NCBI RefSeq assembly: GCF_000421145.1
Contig: NZ_ATWH01000012.1
Coordinates: forward strand, 1 to 64,000
DNA from: Glaciibacter superstes DSM 21135
GTDB taxonomy: Bacteria; Actinomycetota; Actinomycetes; Actinomycetales; Microbacteriaceae
Direction of reading: 5' to 3'
DNA length: 64,000 nt
In this document: one piece after another, positions 1-8,736 of the stretch
Layout: every line of letters begins with the position of its first letter
Position numbering within the stretch: the first letter of the stretch is position 1
Translations under genes and position numbers: made by a program
The notes under the pieces: model-generated
The model's input: the letters and a program-made list of their open reading frames with translations, nothing else
Databases searched by the model: none
What the model was told of the DNA's origin: nothing

Positions 1-306
1 CCCGGAGCGTTCGACGACATCGACCATGCCGTCGCCTGGTTCGGCGCTTTCGTCGAGCACTACAACGACCATCACCACCACTCGTCGCTAGCCGGATTCA
101 CGCCCGCTCAGGTCTATGACGGCTCATGGCTTCACTCCGCCCAGCAGCGCCAAGCCACCCTCGATGCCGCCTACCAGGCCAACCCACACCGCTACCGGAA
201 ACCACCCGTCGTGAGCCCACCCCCGCAGCAAGTGACCCTGAACCTCGCCCACAAAGACGGCAAAACCCACACCCCACCTACCCTGCTCGAACTCCTCGCA
301 GGATAA
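1..306 (+). CDS. IS3-type transposase, C-terminal part (cut by window edge)
   Basis: An open frame enters from the left edge and stops at 304-306, giving the last 101 residues. The segment around residues 20-40 (EHYNDHHHHSSLAGFTPAQV) is the end of an rve-type integrase core, where the last acidic catalytic region is followed by a Tyr-Asn-x-x-His stretch and the S-L-x-G-F-T-P motif typical of IS3/IS481 OrfB proteins. It would catalyse transposition of an insertion sequence. The N-terminus and the left terminal repeat lie outside the window. The right end of the element must fall between 306 and the mscS promoter near 450, but with only one end visible I cannot define the inverted repeat. Confidence 0.85.
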   Translation, partial: PGAFDDIDHAVAWFGAFVEHYNDHHHHSSLAGFTPAQVYDGSWLHSAQQRQATLDAAYQANPHRYRKPPVVSPPPQQVTLNLAHKDGKTHTPPTLLELLAG

Positions 307-464
307 ACACACCAAACAGGTCACACCAGATTGACAACCAGCGGCGGTCCGAAATCGGGGCGAAATGGTTCATTTTCACGAATATCTCCGTCGAATGGGT
401 CGGGTGATTGGTGAAGCGGCCTTGTCAGGGAAGGCGCAGAAGACTCTCAGTAGACTGAGACCAT

Positions 465-1493
465 ATGAATTGGAATGAATTCTGGGCGGTGCCCGAGGGC
501 TTCTTCGTGGTTTCGGTCGTGCCTCGGCTGATCGGCGTCGTGGTGATCATCGTCGTCGCGCTCATCCTCCGCTGGGTGCTGCACTTCGTCATCCGGCACG
601 TCGTCAATCGAATCGTGTCTGGTGTCAAGAAGAAGCAGAACATCGAAGACACCCAGGCGCTGATGGCGTCGCCACTGGCGGCCGTGCGCGTGGTGCAGCG
701 CACCCGCACCCTCGGTTCGGTGCTGACCAACATCGTCAACATCATCCTCTTTATCGTCGCAATCCTGCTGATCATCAACACGATCAACGATGCCGTTCTG
801 GGATCCTTCGCCATCCTCACTGCAGCAATCGGTGCCGGTCTCGGTTTTGGTGCCCAGAACATCGTCAAAGACGTGTTGAACGGCCTGTTCATGGTGGTGG
901 AGGACCAGCTCGGAGTGGGCGACGTCGTCGATGTCGGACCGGCCACCGGTGTCGTTGAGGGTGTCGGCATCCGAATCACCCAGATCCGCGACGTCAACGG
1001 CATCCTCTGGTTCGTCCGCAATGGCGAGATTCTGCGAGTCGGCAATATGTCGCAGGGCTGGGCGCGTGCCATCATCGACCTGGCGATCCCCTACGACTCC
1101 GACGTCGAAGCGGTGCAGACCGAGGTCCTGCGGGTCGCCCTCGACATGGCGTCGAATAGCAAGTGGCGGTCACGCATCCTCGAAAAGCCTGAGATCTGGG
1201 GGCTTCAGTCGATTTCAGACGAGGCGCTCGTGATCCGGCTGGTCGTCAAGACCCGCACCTCGACGAAGGACGACGTCTCCCGAGAGCTGCGGATCCGGCT
1301 GAAGAAGGCCCTCGATGAAATGGGCATCGTTCTCCCGTCGCTCAACACCGTCGTGCTGACCGGGTTCGACAGCGCCTCCAGCGTTTCCGGCGCAAGGCCG
1401 CCTCGAACCAGCCCGATGCCGGTTGTTCCCACGAAAAAACTGCTGCGCAAATCCAAACGCCAGACCCGGCCGGAGGCACCCGATGTCCGCTGA
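465..1493 (+). CDS. mscS: MscS-family mechanosensitive ion channel
   Basis: 342 residues. Hydrophobic segments at about 16-42, 85-107 and 112-132 precede a soluble domain. The third helix and what follows (AAIGAGLGFGAQNIVKD) is the glycine/alanine-rich pore-lining helix and start of the beta domain of MscS. The family opens under membrane tension and releases solutes during hypo-osmotic shock. A likely leaderless promoter lies upstream: TAGACT at 451-456, 8 nt before the ATG. The C-terminal tail after residue 310 is basic and low in complexity. Its stop codon overlaps the start of the globin gene (ATG at 1483, TGA at 1491), so the two are probably co-transcribed. Confidence 0.92.
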   Translation: MNWNEFWAVPEGFFVVSVVPRLIGVVVIIVVALILRWVLHFVIRHVVNRIVSGVKKKQNIEDTQALMASPLAAVRVVQRTRTLGSVLTNIVNIILFIVAILLIINTINDAVLGSFAILTAAIGAGLGFGAQNIVKDVLNGLFMVVEDQLGVGDVVDVGPATGVVEGVGIRITQIRDVNGILWFVRNGEILRVGNMSQGWARAIIDLAIPYDSDVEAVQTEVLRVALDMASNSKWRSRILEKPEIWGLQSISDEALVIRLVVKTRTSTKDDVSRELRIRLKKALDEMGIVLPSLNTVVLTGFDSASSVSGARPPRTSPMPVVPTKKLLRKSKRQTRPEAPDVR

Positions 1494-1971
1494 GCACCCG
1501 ATGTCCGCTGAGCCACCGATGATCCCCGTGCGACCAATCGCCAGTGAACCAACCGGACTGCACCTCCGTGATGGTGAGAACGGGGCATCCGTCACCGTGT
1601 CGTTCTACGACCAGGTGGGCGGCAGGGAGTTCTTCCAGAAGCTGATCACCGAGTTCTACCGCGGTGTCGCCGATGATCCCGTGCTGAAGCCGATGTACCC
1701 GGAGGATGACCTCGGGCCTGCCACCGAGCGCTTCACGATGTTCCTCGAGCAGTACTGGGGTGGCCCTGGCACCTACAGCGAGCAGCGTGGCCATCCGCGC
1801 CTGAGAATGCGGCACCAGCCGTTCAAGGTTAATCCGGATGCCCGCGACCGCTGGCTGGGCCACATGAAAAATGCTCTCGACAGTATGGAACTCCCTCCCT
1901 TGCACTATGAAACGCTCTGGTCATACCTGGAGCGCGCGGCCCATGCCATGGTGAACACGTTCGACGAATAG
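1483..1971 (+). CDS. glbO: Group II truncated haemoglobin (trHbO)
   Basis: 162 residues. From residue 42 on, the sequence follows actinobacterial GlbO: FYDQVGG, then YPEDDLGPA, then FLEQYWGGP, then YSEQRGHPRLRMRH, where the last His is the proximal haem ligand F8. The Tyr and Trp residues that line the distal pocket in this group are present. The protein binds O2 or ligands such as NO at a haem; its physiological role is not settled in the family. I chose the ATG at 1483 because GGAGG lies 7 nt upstream. An 18-bp tandem duplication (1479-1496 and 1497-1514) repeats the start codon context, so 1501 is an alternative start. The N-terminal 35 residues are an extension compared with the mycobacterial protein. 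Confidence 0.93.
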   Translation: MSAEHPMSAEPPMIPVRPIASEPTGLHLRDGENGASVTVSFYDQVGGREFFQKLITEFYRGVADDPVLKPMYPEDDLGPATERFTMFLEQYWGGPGTYSEQRGHPRLRMRHQPFKVNPDARDRWLGHMKNALDSMELPPLHYETLWSYLERAAHAMVNTFDE

Positions 1972-2059
1972 CCTGGGAGCAGCCGGCGCCCGGATAAACT
2001 CGGGTCGCGACGTTCGACAGACACGATGATGCTCGACAGCTGCTGACGAAGGAGTCACA

Positions 2060-3721
2060 ATGCCAGCTCGCCCCACCGAAGCCGATGTGATCGTGGTCGG
2101 GGCCGGCCTCGCCGGACTTGTGGCCACAGCCGAACTGATCGATGCAGGCAAGCGCGTTCTTCTGGTCGAGCAGGAACCGGCGGCGTCCCTCGGTGGTCAA
2201 GCATGGTGGTCATTCGGCGGCTTGTTCCTCATCGACTCGCCTGAGCAGCGCCGCATGGGTATTCGTGACTCACTCGAACTCGCCAGGCAGGACTGGTTTG
2301 GCAGCGCCGGCTTCGATCGCGAAGAGGACGCCTGGCCGAAGCAGTGGGCAGAGGCCTACCTGAACTTTGCGGCGGGCGAGAAACGTGCGTGGCTTCGCGA
2401 GAAGGGTGTCGGCTTCTTTCCCGTCGTCGGCTGGGCGGAACGCGGTGGGTACACCGCGCTCGAGCACGGCAACTCCGTGCCCCGATTCCACATTGTCTGG
2501 GGCACCGGCCCCGGCGTCCTTGAGCCATTCGTGACACGGGTGCGCGAGGGAGTGAGCGCCGGTCTCGTGACCGCGCTGCACCGCCACCGCGTCGACGAAC
2601 TGATCGTTGAAGGCGGCAGTGTGGTCGGAGTGCGCGGCGCCGTGCTCGCGGCCAGTGGTGCTGCACGAGGCGAAGCGAGCTCGCGGGCATCCGTTGGAGA
2701 ATTCGACCTTCGCGCTTCAGCGGTGATCGTCACCAGCGGCGGCATCGGCGGCAACCACGACCTCGTCAGGGCACAATGGCCGAAGCGTATGGGGGCGGCA
2801 CCCGGGCATCTGCTCTCCGGGGTGCCGGCTCACGTGGACGGACGGATGCTGGGCATCGCGGAGCAAGCCGGCGCCCGACTGATCAACGGCGACCGGATGT
2901 GGCACTACACCGAAGGCATCACCAACTGGGATCCGGTCTGGGCGGCCCACGGCATCCGTATTCTGCCCGGGCCGTCGTCGCTCTGGCTCGACGCCACCGG
3001 CAAGCGGCTCCCGGTGCCGTTGTTCCCCGGGTTTGACACGCTGGGAACCCTGGAACACATCCTGCAGACCGGGTACGAGCACAGCTGGTTTGTGCTCACG
3101 CAGAAGATCATCGAGAAGGAGTTCGCCCTCTCGGGCAGCGAACAGAACCCCGACCTGACCGGCAAAGACCTGAAGCTGCTGGCCAAGCGAGTCACGCCTG
3201 GCGCGCCTGGACCGGTGGAGGCGTTCAAGGACAAAGGCGTGGACTTCGTTGTGGCGGACACACTCCACGAGCTGGTGGCCGGTATGCAGAAGCTCTCCCC
3301 CGATGTGCCACTGGACTTCCCGCGGATCGAACAGGAGATTCTCGCCCGCGATCGCGAACTGGACAACGACTTCACGAAGGATGCCCAGATTAACGCCATC
3401 CGGCAGGCCAGGCACTATCGGGGTGACAAGCTCATCCGGGTAGCGAGCCCGCACAAGCTGCTCGACCCGAAGGCAGGGCCGCTCATCGCCGTGAAACTGC
3501 ACATTCTTACGCGGAAGAGCCTCGGCGGCATCGAGACCGACCTGTCCGCGCGAGTGCTGGCTGCCGACGGCCAGCCGGTACCCGGCCTGTACGCTGCAGG
3601 GGAAGCGAGCGGATTCGGCGGTGGAGGGATGCACGGCTACCGGTCACTCGAGGGAACCTTCCTCGGCGGATGCCTGTTCTCTGGTCGCGTCGCGGGGCGC
3701 GCGGTCGCCGCCGCGCTGTAG
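2060..3721 (+). CDS. FAD-binding dehydrogenase (3-ketosteroid delta1-dehydrogenase-like)
   Basis: 553 residues. A dinucleotide-binding motif starts at residue 10 (VIVVGAGLAGLVA) with the acidic end of the second strand at LLVEQE. At the C-terminus GLYAAGEASGFGGGGMHGYR is the second FAD contact typical of the succinate dehydrogenase/ketosteroid dehydrogenase flavoprotein superfamily. The length and the motif GGQAWWSFGGLFL near residue 45 match a conserved actinobacterial subgroup annotated only as FAD-binding dehydrogenase, whose substrate is unknown. A strong ribosome binding site (AAGGAG) sits 6 nt before the ATG. No signal peptide. I infer a cytoplasmic oxidoreductase; steroid activity is not shown. 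Confidence 0.88.
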   Translation: MPARPTEADVIVVGAGLAGLVATAELIDAGKRVLLVEQEPAASLGGQAWWSFGGLFLIDSPEQRRMGIRDSLELARQDWFGSAGFDREEDAWPKQWAEAYLNFAAGEKRAWLREKGVGFFPVVGWAERGGYTALEHGNSVPRFHIVWGTGPGVLEPFVTRVREGVSAGLVTALHRHRVDELIVEGGSVVGVRGAVLAASGAARGEASSRASVGEFDLRASAVIVTSGGIGGNHDLVRAQWPKRMGAAPGHLLSGVPAHVDGRMLGIAEQAGARLINGDRMWHYTEGITNWDPVWAAHGIRILPGPSSLWLDATGKRLPVPLFPGFDTLGTLEHILQTGYEHSWFVLTQKIIEKEFALSGSEQNPDLTGKDLKLLAKRVTPGAPGPVEAFKDKGVDFVVADTLHELVAGMQKLSPDVPLDFPRIEQEILARDRELDNDFTKDAQINAIRQARHYRGDKLIRVASPHKLLDPKAGPLIAVKLHILTRKSLGGIETDLSARVLAADGQPVPGLYAAGEASGFGGGGMHGYRSLEGTFLGGCLFSGRVAGRAVAAAL

Positions 3722-3724
3722 GGT

Positions 3725-4414
3725 TCAGGCCCGCAGGGTCCAGGGCTTGCGACGCACGAGCACATGGCCTCGACTGGTGCTGAGCCTGGTCCACGGTCCG
3801 GTCTCGAACAGCTGCACCGGCTCGTCGGGCGCAAGGAAACCCAGGCTGACGGCGGCGAACGCGGCTCCGGCCGGAATGTGCTCAAGTGCCTCTATGGGTC
3901 TCCCCCACACCTCGGAACGCACGCGCTGCACGATCTGCTCACCGGTTCCGCTTGGGATCACCGACGCCACCTCAGCGATACCGGCGCGGGCCGCGGAATC
4001 GAGGATCGCGGCATCCGTTTCACCCTGCGTGACCCAGCCGCCACGCGGCGGGGAGATGCCGGCCCAGGTCACCGTGCTCACCTGGAGCGGCACAGTGACG
4101 ATCACCGCCTGGCCAGCGGATGACGCGGCCTGGCCCTGCACGGACTGCAGGCGGGCAATCCGGTCGAGGAGGGAACGCATCGGCACAACCACGTCGAGGT
4201 CGACAGGCTCCGTCAGGGCGAAGGTTCGCAGCCCGAGCACCGTCGGGCTCGAATCGAGCAGACCCCGTGGATACAGGATGGCCGTGTACACCGCCAGCAC
4301 GCCGGAAGCCGAAATGAGGCGCACCGAACCGTCCTCCACCCTGGCAGCGCGCGACAAGTACACGTGGAGGTCGGCGAGGGAGTGGGAATCGGCAAGGGAG
4401 AATGACTGGCTCAT
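3725..4414 (-). CDS. Conserved hypothetical protein
   Basis: 229 residues, convergent with the flavoprotein (3 bp between stops) and divergent from tesB, with which it shares the 4415-4469 spacer. No signal peptide or clear membrane segment; the sequence is mixed alpha/beta with hydrophobic strands (TVLGLRTFALTEPVDLDVVVPM, about 80-100). No catalytic motif is recognisable and I do not assign a function. Codon usage resembles the neighbours, so it looks like a real host gene. A possible leftward -10 (TAGTTT) lies 9 nt upstream of the ATG. Confidence 0.7.
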   Translation of the reverse strand: MSQSFSLADSHSLADLHVYLSRAARVEDGSVRLISASGVLAVYTAILYPRGLLDSSPTVLGLRTFALTEPVDLDVVVPMRSLLDRIARLQSVQGQAASSAGQAVIVTVPLQVSTVTWAGISPPRGGWVTQGETDAAILDSAARAGIAEVASVIPSGTGEQIVQRVRSEVWGRPIEALEHIPAGAAFAAVSLGFLAPDEPVQLFETGPWTRLSTSRGHVLVRRKPWTLRA

Positions 4415-4469
4415 CTGATCTCTAAACTACCAAGTAAGCAGTAGCGGAATGTACGCCGGAGGAGACAGC

Positions 4470-5360
4470 ATGGATACGCCGATGGAAGGCCTGCTCGCCG
4501 CTCTCGACCTCACCGACACCGGAGCACGCACCAGCGAAGACATCTTCACCGGACCATCACAATGGATGCCGCTCGGCCGGGTCTTCGGCGGCCAGGTACT
4601 CGCGCAGTCGCTCGTTGCTGCAATGCGCACCGTGCCCGATGACCGGTTCGTCCATTCCATGCACGGATACTTTCTCCGCCCGGGCGACGTCAACCAGCCG
4701 ATCACCTTCTCTGTCGACCGCATCCACGACGGTCGGTCGTTCTCAACGCGGCGCACGCAGGCTTACCAGGACGGCGTGCCGATCCTCTCCCTGATTGCGT
4801 CGTTCCAGGACGAGGACGAGGGTGTCGAACATCAGATCGAGATGCCCGGCGACATTCCGGAGCCGGAATCCCTTCCGAGCGCCGCCGATGCACTCGCCCA
4901 GGTCGACCACTCGATCGCCAGATACTGGGCAAGTGAACGGCCATTCGACATCCGTCACCTGCCGTCGCCGATCTATCTGCGCGTGAACGGCGAGCACACC
5001 GCAAAGCAGGCGGTGTGGATGAAGACCCTTGGCGTTCTGCCAGACGACCAGAACCTGCACAGGGCGGCCCTCGCCTATGCGAGCGACTACTCCATCATGG
5101 AACCGGTGATGAGGCGCCACGGCGTCGCCTGGGCGACACCGGGTCTGAAGGTTGCGAGCCTCGACCACGCCATGTGGTGGCACCGGTTCGGTCGAGTGGA
5201 CGAATGGATGCTGTACGTGCAGGACTCCCCCTCGGCCCAGGGCGGCCGCGGCCTCGCCACGGGCAGCATCTACAGTCGCTCAGGGCTGCTCCTGGCCACC
5301 GTCGCCCAGGAGGGGATGCTACGGGTGCCGTCCGGCGAAGACCAGCCGCTCCGACCCTGA
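4470..5360 (+). CDS. tesB: Acyl-CoA thioesterase II
   Basis: 296 residues, a double hotdog-fold thioesterase hydrolysing acyl-CoA to free fatty acid and CoA. The N-terminal hotdog carries GRVFGGQVLAQSL and SMHGYFLRPGD (about 38-80), followed by DGRSFSTRRTQAYQDG. The C-terminal hotdog has LDHAMWWHRFGRVDEWMLY and GRGLATGSIYSR, the usual TesB signatures with the Asp of the catalytic D-Q-T/S network. An in-frame ATG at 4449 exists, but the one at 4470 follows GGAGGAG at good spacing, so I start there. The gene is single and divergent from its left neighbour. Confidence 0.93.
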   Translation: MDTPMEGLLAALDLTDTGARTSEDIFTGPSQWMPLGRVFGGQVLAQSLVAAMRTVPDDRFVHSMHGYFLRPGDVNQPITFSVDRIHDGRSFSTRRTQAYQDGVPILSLIASFQDEDEGVEHQIEMPGDIPEPESLPSAADALAQVDHSIARYWASERPFDIRHLPSPIYLRVNGEHTAKQAVWMKTLGVLPDDQNLHRAALAYASDYSIMEPVMRRHGVAWATPGLKVASLDHAMWWHRFGRVDEWMLYVQDSPSAQGGRGLATGSIYSRSGLLLATVAQEGMLRVPSGEDQPLRP

Positions 5361-5488
5361 TCCCGCATACTGATCGTGTGACGAGTCACAGTGAACCGTA
5401 TTACCTGGCGTCTCGTTGTACTGGATAGAGATGCCGACCCGTGGGCATCGGCCATCGCACAACCGATTCGAAGACCGATTCAAGGAGC

Positions 5489-5962
5489 ATGATGACGACG
5501 AACACGGATGTCTCCCGCCGCAGCCTGATTCTCATCGGAGGAGCAGGGAGCGTGCTGGCCCTCGCGGCATGCAGCACTCCTGACGAATCGCCGGGTTCAG
5601 CCCCGGCCGACAGCAGCGCGCCGGACCCATCGCCGGATTCCAGCGGCACCGAAAGCGCCGCGCCAGGTGCATCAGCGGAAATCGCCAAGCTCGCCGACAT
5701 TCCGGTGGGCGGCTCGGTCGCAGCCGAACTCGACGGCAAGCCGATCCTGATCTCACAACCGACGGCGGGGTCGATCGTCGCGTTCAGCGCGATCTGCACC
5801 CACCAGGGCTGTGTTGTGAACCCTGCGCAGGACACGCTGGACTGTCCGTGCCACGGCTCCCGGTACGACGCCGCAACCGGCGAGGTGCTCGACGGGCCGG
5901 CACCGCTGCCGCTGGAGAAGGTGACAGTCGCCGTTTCCGGCGAGTCGGTTGTGGCGGGCTGA
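5489..5962 (+). CDS. Tat-exported Rieske [2Fe-2S] lipoprotein
   Basis: 157 residues. The N-terminus has a twin-arginine motif (SRRSLIL) and a lipobox (LALAAC), so the protein is probably folded with its cluster, exported by Tat and lipid-anchored outside the membrane. A Ser/Pro/Asp-rich linker (about 34-75) leads to a compact Rieske domain with CTHQGC and CPCHGS, the two Cys and two His ligands. Cytochrome bc Rieske proteins are larger and membrane-spanning; this belongs to the small stand-alone class of unknown partner. ATG codons at 5489 and 5492 follow AAGGAG closely. The next gene begins 7 nt after its stop and encodes a membrane protein, a plausible electron-transfer partner (inference). 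Confidence 0.88.
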   Translation: MMTTNTDVSRRSLILIGGAGSVLALAACSTPDESPGSAPADSSAPDPSPDSSGTESAAPGASAEIAKLADIPVGGSVAAELDGKPILISQPTAGSIVAFSAICTHQGCVVNPAQDTLDCPCHGSRYDAATGEVLDGPAPLPLEKVTVAVSGESVVAG

Positions 5963-5969
5963 GGCGGCA

Positions 5970-6473
5970 ATGGACGGCTACGCCATCAATGGGCTGCCGC
6001 TGCATGTTCTTCTGGTGCACGCCGTTGTTGTTCTCGTTCCGCTGACGGCCCTCGGCCTGGTGCTGTCGGCATTGTGGCCGGCGGCCAGGCGTCGCCTGGG
6101 ATTTGTCACGGCGCTCCTTGGGCTGGCGCTGATCGCCCTCGTGCCCCTGACGACCCAGGCCGGACAATGGCTGAAGAGCCGGGTTGCCAGCACTCCGCTG
6201 GTGGAGACCCATGCTTCTCTCGGCGACCGGTTGTGGCCGTGGTCGCTCGCTCTCGGAATCCTCGCGATCGCCAGCTGGCTGTGGTACTTCTTCGCGGCCC
6301 GCAGAGACCACCGACACACTTCGCATCGACGTGCACGCCGCGCGGTGGCGACGGTCATCGCGATCCTGGCCGTCGTCGTCGGTGGAGTCGTGACCTACCA
6401 GACGATCGTTGTCGGCGAGTCCGGCACCAGGGCGGTGTGGGAGAACTCGTTCAGCGAGACGGAACTGGACTAA
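5970..6473 (+). CDS. DUF2231-like integral membrane protein
   Basis: 167 residues with four hydrophobic segments at about 10-35, 42-62, 88-108 and 122-142. The start (YAINGLPLHVLLVHAVVVLVPL) has the conserved His residues of the DUF2231 family, which is thought to bind haem or take part in electron transfer; that family role is not well established. The ATG at 5970 is preceded by GAGGCGG. It directly follows the Rieske lipoprotein gene, so I infer an operon and a shared redox function at the membrane. Confidence 0.75.
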   Translation: MDGYAINGLPLHVLLVHAVVVLVPLTALGLVLSALWPAARRRLGFVTALLGLALIALVPLTTQAGQWLKSRVASTPLVETHASLGDRLWPWSLALGILAIASWLWYFFAARRDHRHTSHRRARRAVATVIAILAVVVGGVVTYQTIVVGESGTRAVWENSFSETELD

Positions 6474-6527
6474 ACGGGGTCAGAATCCGCAGAACCGGAC
6501 TCGCGAATGCAGATCATCCTGGCCGCT

Positions 6528-7004
6528 TCAGCGACGGGCGAACCGTACGGGTTCGTCAAGGTACGGCGTCCAGGCCGCACGCTCGATCTCGCTGATCTTG
6601 CGCGGTCGCTCTGATGCGGCATCCACAAGCACGATGGTGGTGCTGGCACGGGCATACTGCACGGCAGGCTCCGCCCCCTCCGGGCTCCACACCTCGTAGC
6701 AGACCTCAAGGCTTGCGCCGCCGAGTTTGCCCAGCCAGAGCCTGACATCGACCGGTTGCCGAAGGTAGGGCACGGGCGCCAGGTATTCGATCTCCTGCCG
6801 AGCGATCAAAGTGAGGGTGGCAGCGCCCGGCCGCCCGTCGAGCACGGCTGTGCTGGCCCCGACGGCCGACTCGCCAGACTCGCCGTTGGCCCAGAAGGCC
6901 TGGATGCGGGCCTCCTCGAGGAGACGGAGCATCTCAGCGTTGTTGACGTGGCCGTAGGCGTCGAGGTCTGACCAGCGCAGACGGATCGGTACGTGCAGCT
7001 TCAC
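6528..7004 (-). CDS. Acyl-CoA thioesterase, 4HBT (hotdog) family
   Basis: 158 residues from a GTG at 7004. RWSDLDAYGHVNNAEMLRLLEEAR at residues 9-32 is the 4-hydroxybenzoyl-CoA thioesterase signature, with Asp in the active-site helix region. Family members hydrolyse acyl-CoA thioesters; the substrate cannot be read from sequence. The start lies 8 nt after the stop of ettA, so it is the distal gene of an ettA operon. A longer frame reading back into ettA exists, but its extra residues are the antisense-like shadow of that gene. Confidence 0.85.
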   Translation of the reverse strand: MKLHVPIRLRWSDLDAYGHVNNAEMLRLLEEARIQAFWANGESGESAVGASTAVLDGRPGAATLTLIARQEIEYLAPVPYLRQPVDVRLWLGKLGGASLEVCYEVWSPEGAEPAVQYARASTTIVLVDAASERPRKISEIERAAWTPYLDEPVRFARR

Positions 7005-7012
7005 CGCCGTGC

Positions 7013-8695
7013 CTAGTCGCGCGTGAGCTTGCGGTAGGCGGAGCGGTGCGGCTTGGCGGCGTCCGGCCCGAGACGCTCGATCTTGTTCTCCTCGTACGCT
7101 TCGAAGTTGCCCTCGAACCAATACCACCTCGCCGGCTCCCCATCTGTGCCCTCGTACGCGAGGATGTGGGTGGCAATGCGGTCGAGGAACCATCGGTCGT
7201 GTGTGATCACCACAGCACAGCCTGGGAACTCGAGGAGTGCGTTTTCGAGAGAGCCGAGGGTTTCAACGTCGAGGTCGTTTGTCGGCTCGTCGAGCATCAG
7301 CAGGTTGCCGCCCTGTTTGAGCGTCAACGCCAGATTCAGACGGTTGCGCTCACCGCCGGAGAGGACTCCCGCCTTCTTTTGCTGGTCTGGTCCCTTGAAT
7401 CCGAAGGTGGAGACGTATGCGCGGGACGGAATCTCGCTCTTGCCGACCTGGATATAGTCCTGACCGTCTGAGACGACCTCCCACAGCGATTTGTTGGGGT
7501 CGATGCCACCGCGCTCCTGGTCGACGTAGGAGATGTCGACGGTGTCGCCGATTTTCAGCTCGCCGCCGTCGAGCGACTCCTTGCCGACGATGGTCTTGAA
7601 GAGGGTCGTCTTTCCGACTCCGTTCGGGCCGATCACGCCGACGATGCCGTTGCGGGGCAAAGTGAAGGTGAGGTCTTCGATGAGCACCCGGTCGCCGAAG
7701 CCCTTCTTCAGCTTCTTGGCGTCGATCACCTGCGAACCGAGCCTCGGACCCACCGGAATCTGGATCTCCTCGAAGTCGAGCTTGCGTGTGCGTTCGGCTT
7801 CCGTCACCATTTCTTCGTATCGGGCAAGGCGCGCCTTCGACTTCGCCTGGCGGCCCTTTGCATTGGAGCGAACCCACTCGAGTTCGTCTGCGAGGCGTTT
7901 CGAGAGTTTTGCGTCTTTCTTGCCCGCCACCTGCAGGCGCTCCTGCTTCTTCTCGAGGTAGGTCGAGTAGTTGCCCTCGTATGGGTAGAGGTGGCCGCGG
8001 TCAACCTCGGCGATCCATTCGGCGACGTGGTCGAGGAAGTACCGGTCGTGGGTGACGGCGAGCACGGCGCCCGGGTACTTCGCGAGGTGCTGCTCGAGCC
8101 ACAGCACGCTTTCGGCGTCGAGATGGTTGGTGGGCTCGTCGAGCAGTAACAGGTCTGGCTTCTGCAACAGCAGCTTGGTCAGGGCGACCCGGCGCTTCTC
8201 TCCTCCGGAGAGGTTGGCGACGTCGGCATCGCCAGGCGGTGTGCGCAATGCGTCCATGGCCTGCTCCAGCTGCGAGTCGAGGTCCCAGGCGTCTGCATGG
8301 TCGATCTCTTCCTGGAGCACGCCCATCTCAGCCAGCAGAGTGTCGAAGTCGGCATCTGGTTCGGCCATCGCCGCGGAGATCTCATTGAACCTGTCGATCT
8401 TCCCCTTGATGGGGCCGACGCCTTCCTGCACATTCTCGAGCACGGTTTTCGACTCGTCGAGCTCAGGCTCCTGCATCAGGATGCCGACGCTGTAGCCGGG
8501 AGTGAGCTTGGCTTCGCCGTTGCTCGGGGTGTCGAGCCCGGCCATGATCTTGAGAATCGTGGACTTTCCGGCACCGTTCGGGCCGACCACGCCGATCTTC
8601 GCTCCCGGCAGGAACGACATCGTGACGTCGTCGAGGATAAGTTTTTCGCCAACCGCCTTGCGGGCGCGGACCATCGAGTAAATATATTCGGCCAT
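7013..8695 (-). CDS. ettA: Energy-dependent translational throttle protein EttA (ABC-F)
   Basis: 560 residues. Two ABC ATPase domains without membrane segments: Walker A GPNGAGKST (about 39-47) and GPNGVGKTT (about 354-362), signatures LSGGEKRR and LSGGERNR, Walker B LLLLDEPTNHLD and LLMLDEPTNDLD. A charged linker of about 80 residues (LEKKQERLQVAGKKDAK onwards) separates them. This two-domain plan with a short arm is that of EttA, which binds the ribosomal E site and gates entry into elongation according to ATP/ADP ratio. A -10-like TAGACT lies 10 nt upstream of the ATG. The thioesterase gene follows in the same operon. Confidence 0.95.
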   Translation of the reverse strand: MAEYIYSMVRARKAVGEKLILDDVTMSFLPGAKIGVVGPNGAGKSTILKIMAGLDTPSNGEAKLTPGYSVGILMQEPELDESKTVLENVQEGVGPIKGKIDRFNEISAAMAEPDADFDTLLAEMGVLQEEIDHADAWDLDSQLEQAMDALRTPPGDADVANLSGGEKRRVALTKLLLQKPDLLLLDEPTNHLDAESVLWLEQHLAKYPGAVLAVTHDRYFLDHVAEWIAEVDRGHLYPYEGNYSTYLEKKQERLQVAGKKDAKLSKRLADELEWVRSNAKGRQAKSKARLARYEEMVTEAERTRKLDFEEIQIPVGPRLGSQVIDAKKLKKGFGDRVLIEDLTFTLPRNGIVGVIGPNGVGKTTLFKTIVGKESLDGGELKIGDTVDISYVDQERGGIDPNKSLWEVVSDGQDYIQVGKSEIPSRAYVSTFGFKGPDQQKKAGVLSGGERNRLNLALTLKQGGNLLMLDEPTNDLDVETLGSLENALLEFPGCAVVITHDRWFLDRIATHILAYEGTDGEPARWYWFEGNFEAYEENKIERLGPDAAKPHRSAYRKLTRD

Positions 8696-8736
8696 AGTGC
8701 TAACCAGTCTATTTGGCCATCCGCGTCAGTTTGGCA

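Noticed and set aside
2717..3634. 305-codon minus-strand frame opposite the FAD dehydrogenase
   Set aside because: Antisense shadow; the plus-strand gene has clear FAD motifs and a ribosome binding site.
5400..5488. Inverted repeat GATGCCGACCC/GGGCATCGGC before the Rieske gene as a terminator
   Set aside because: Pairing is imperfect and no T-run follows; it may be a weak regulatory site but cannot be supported.
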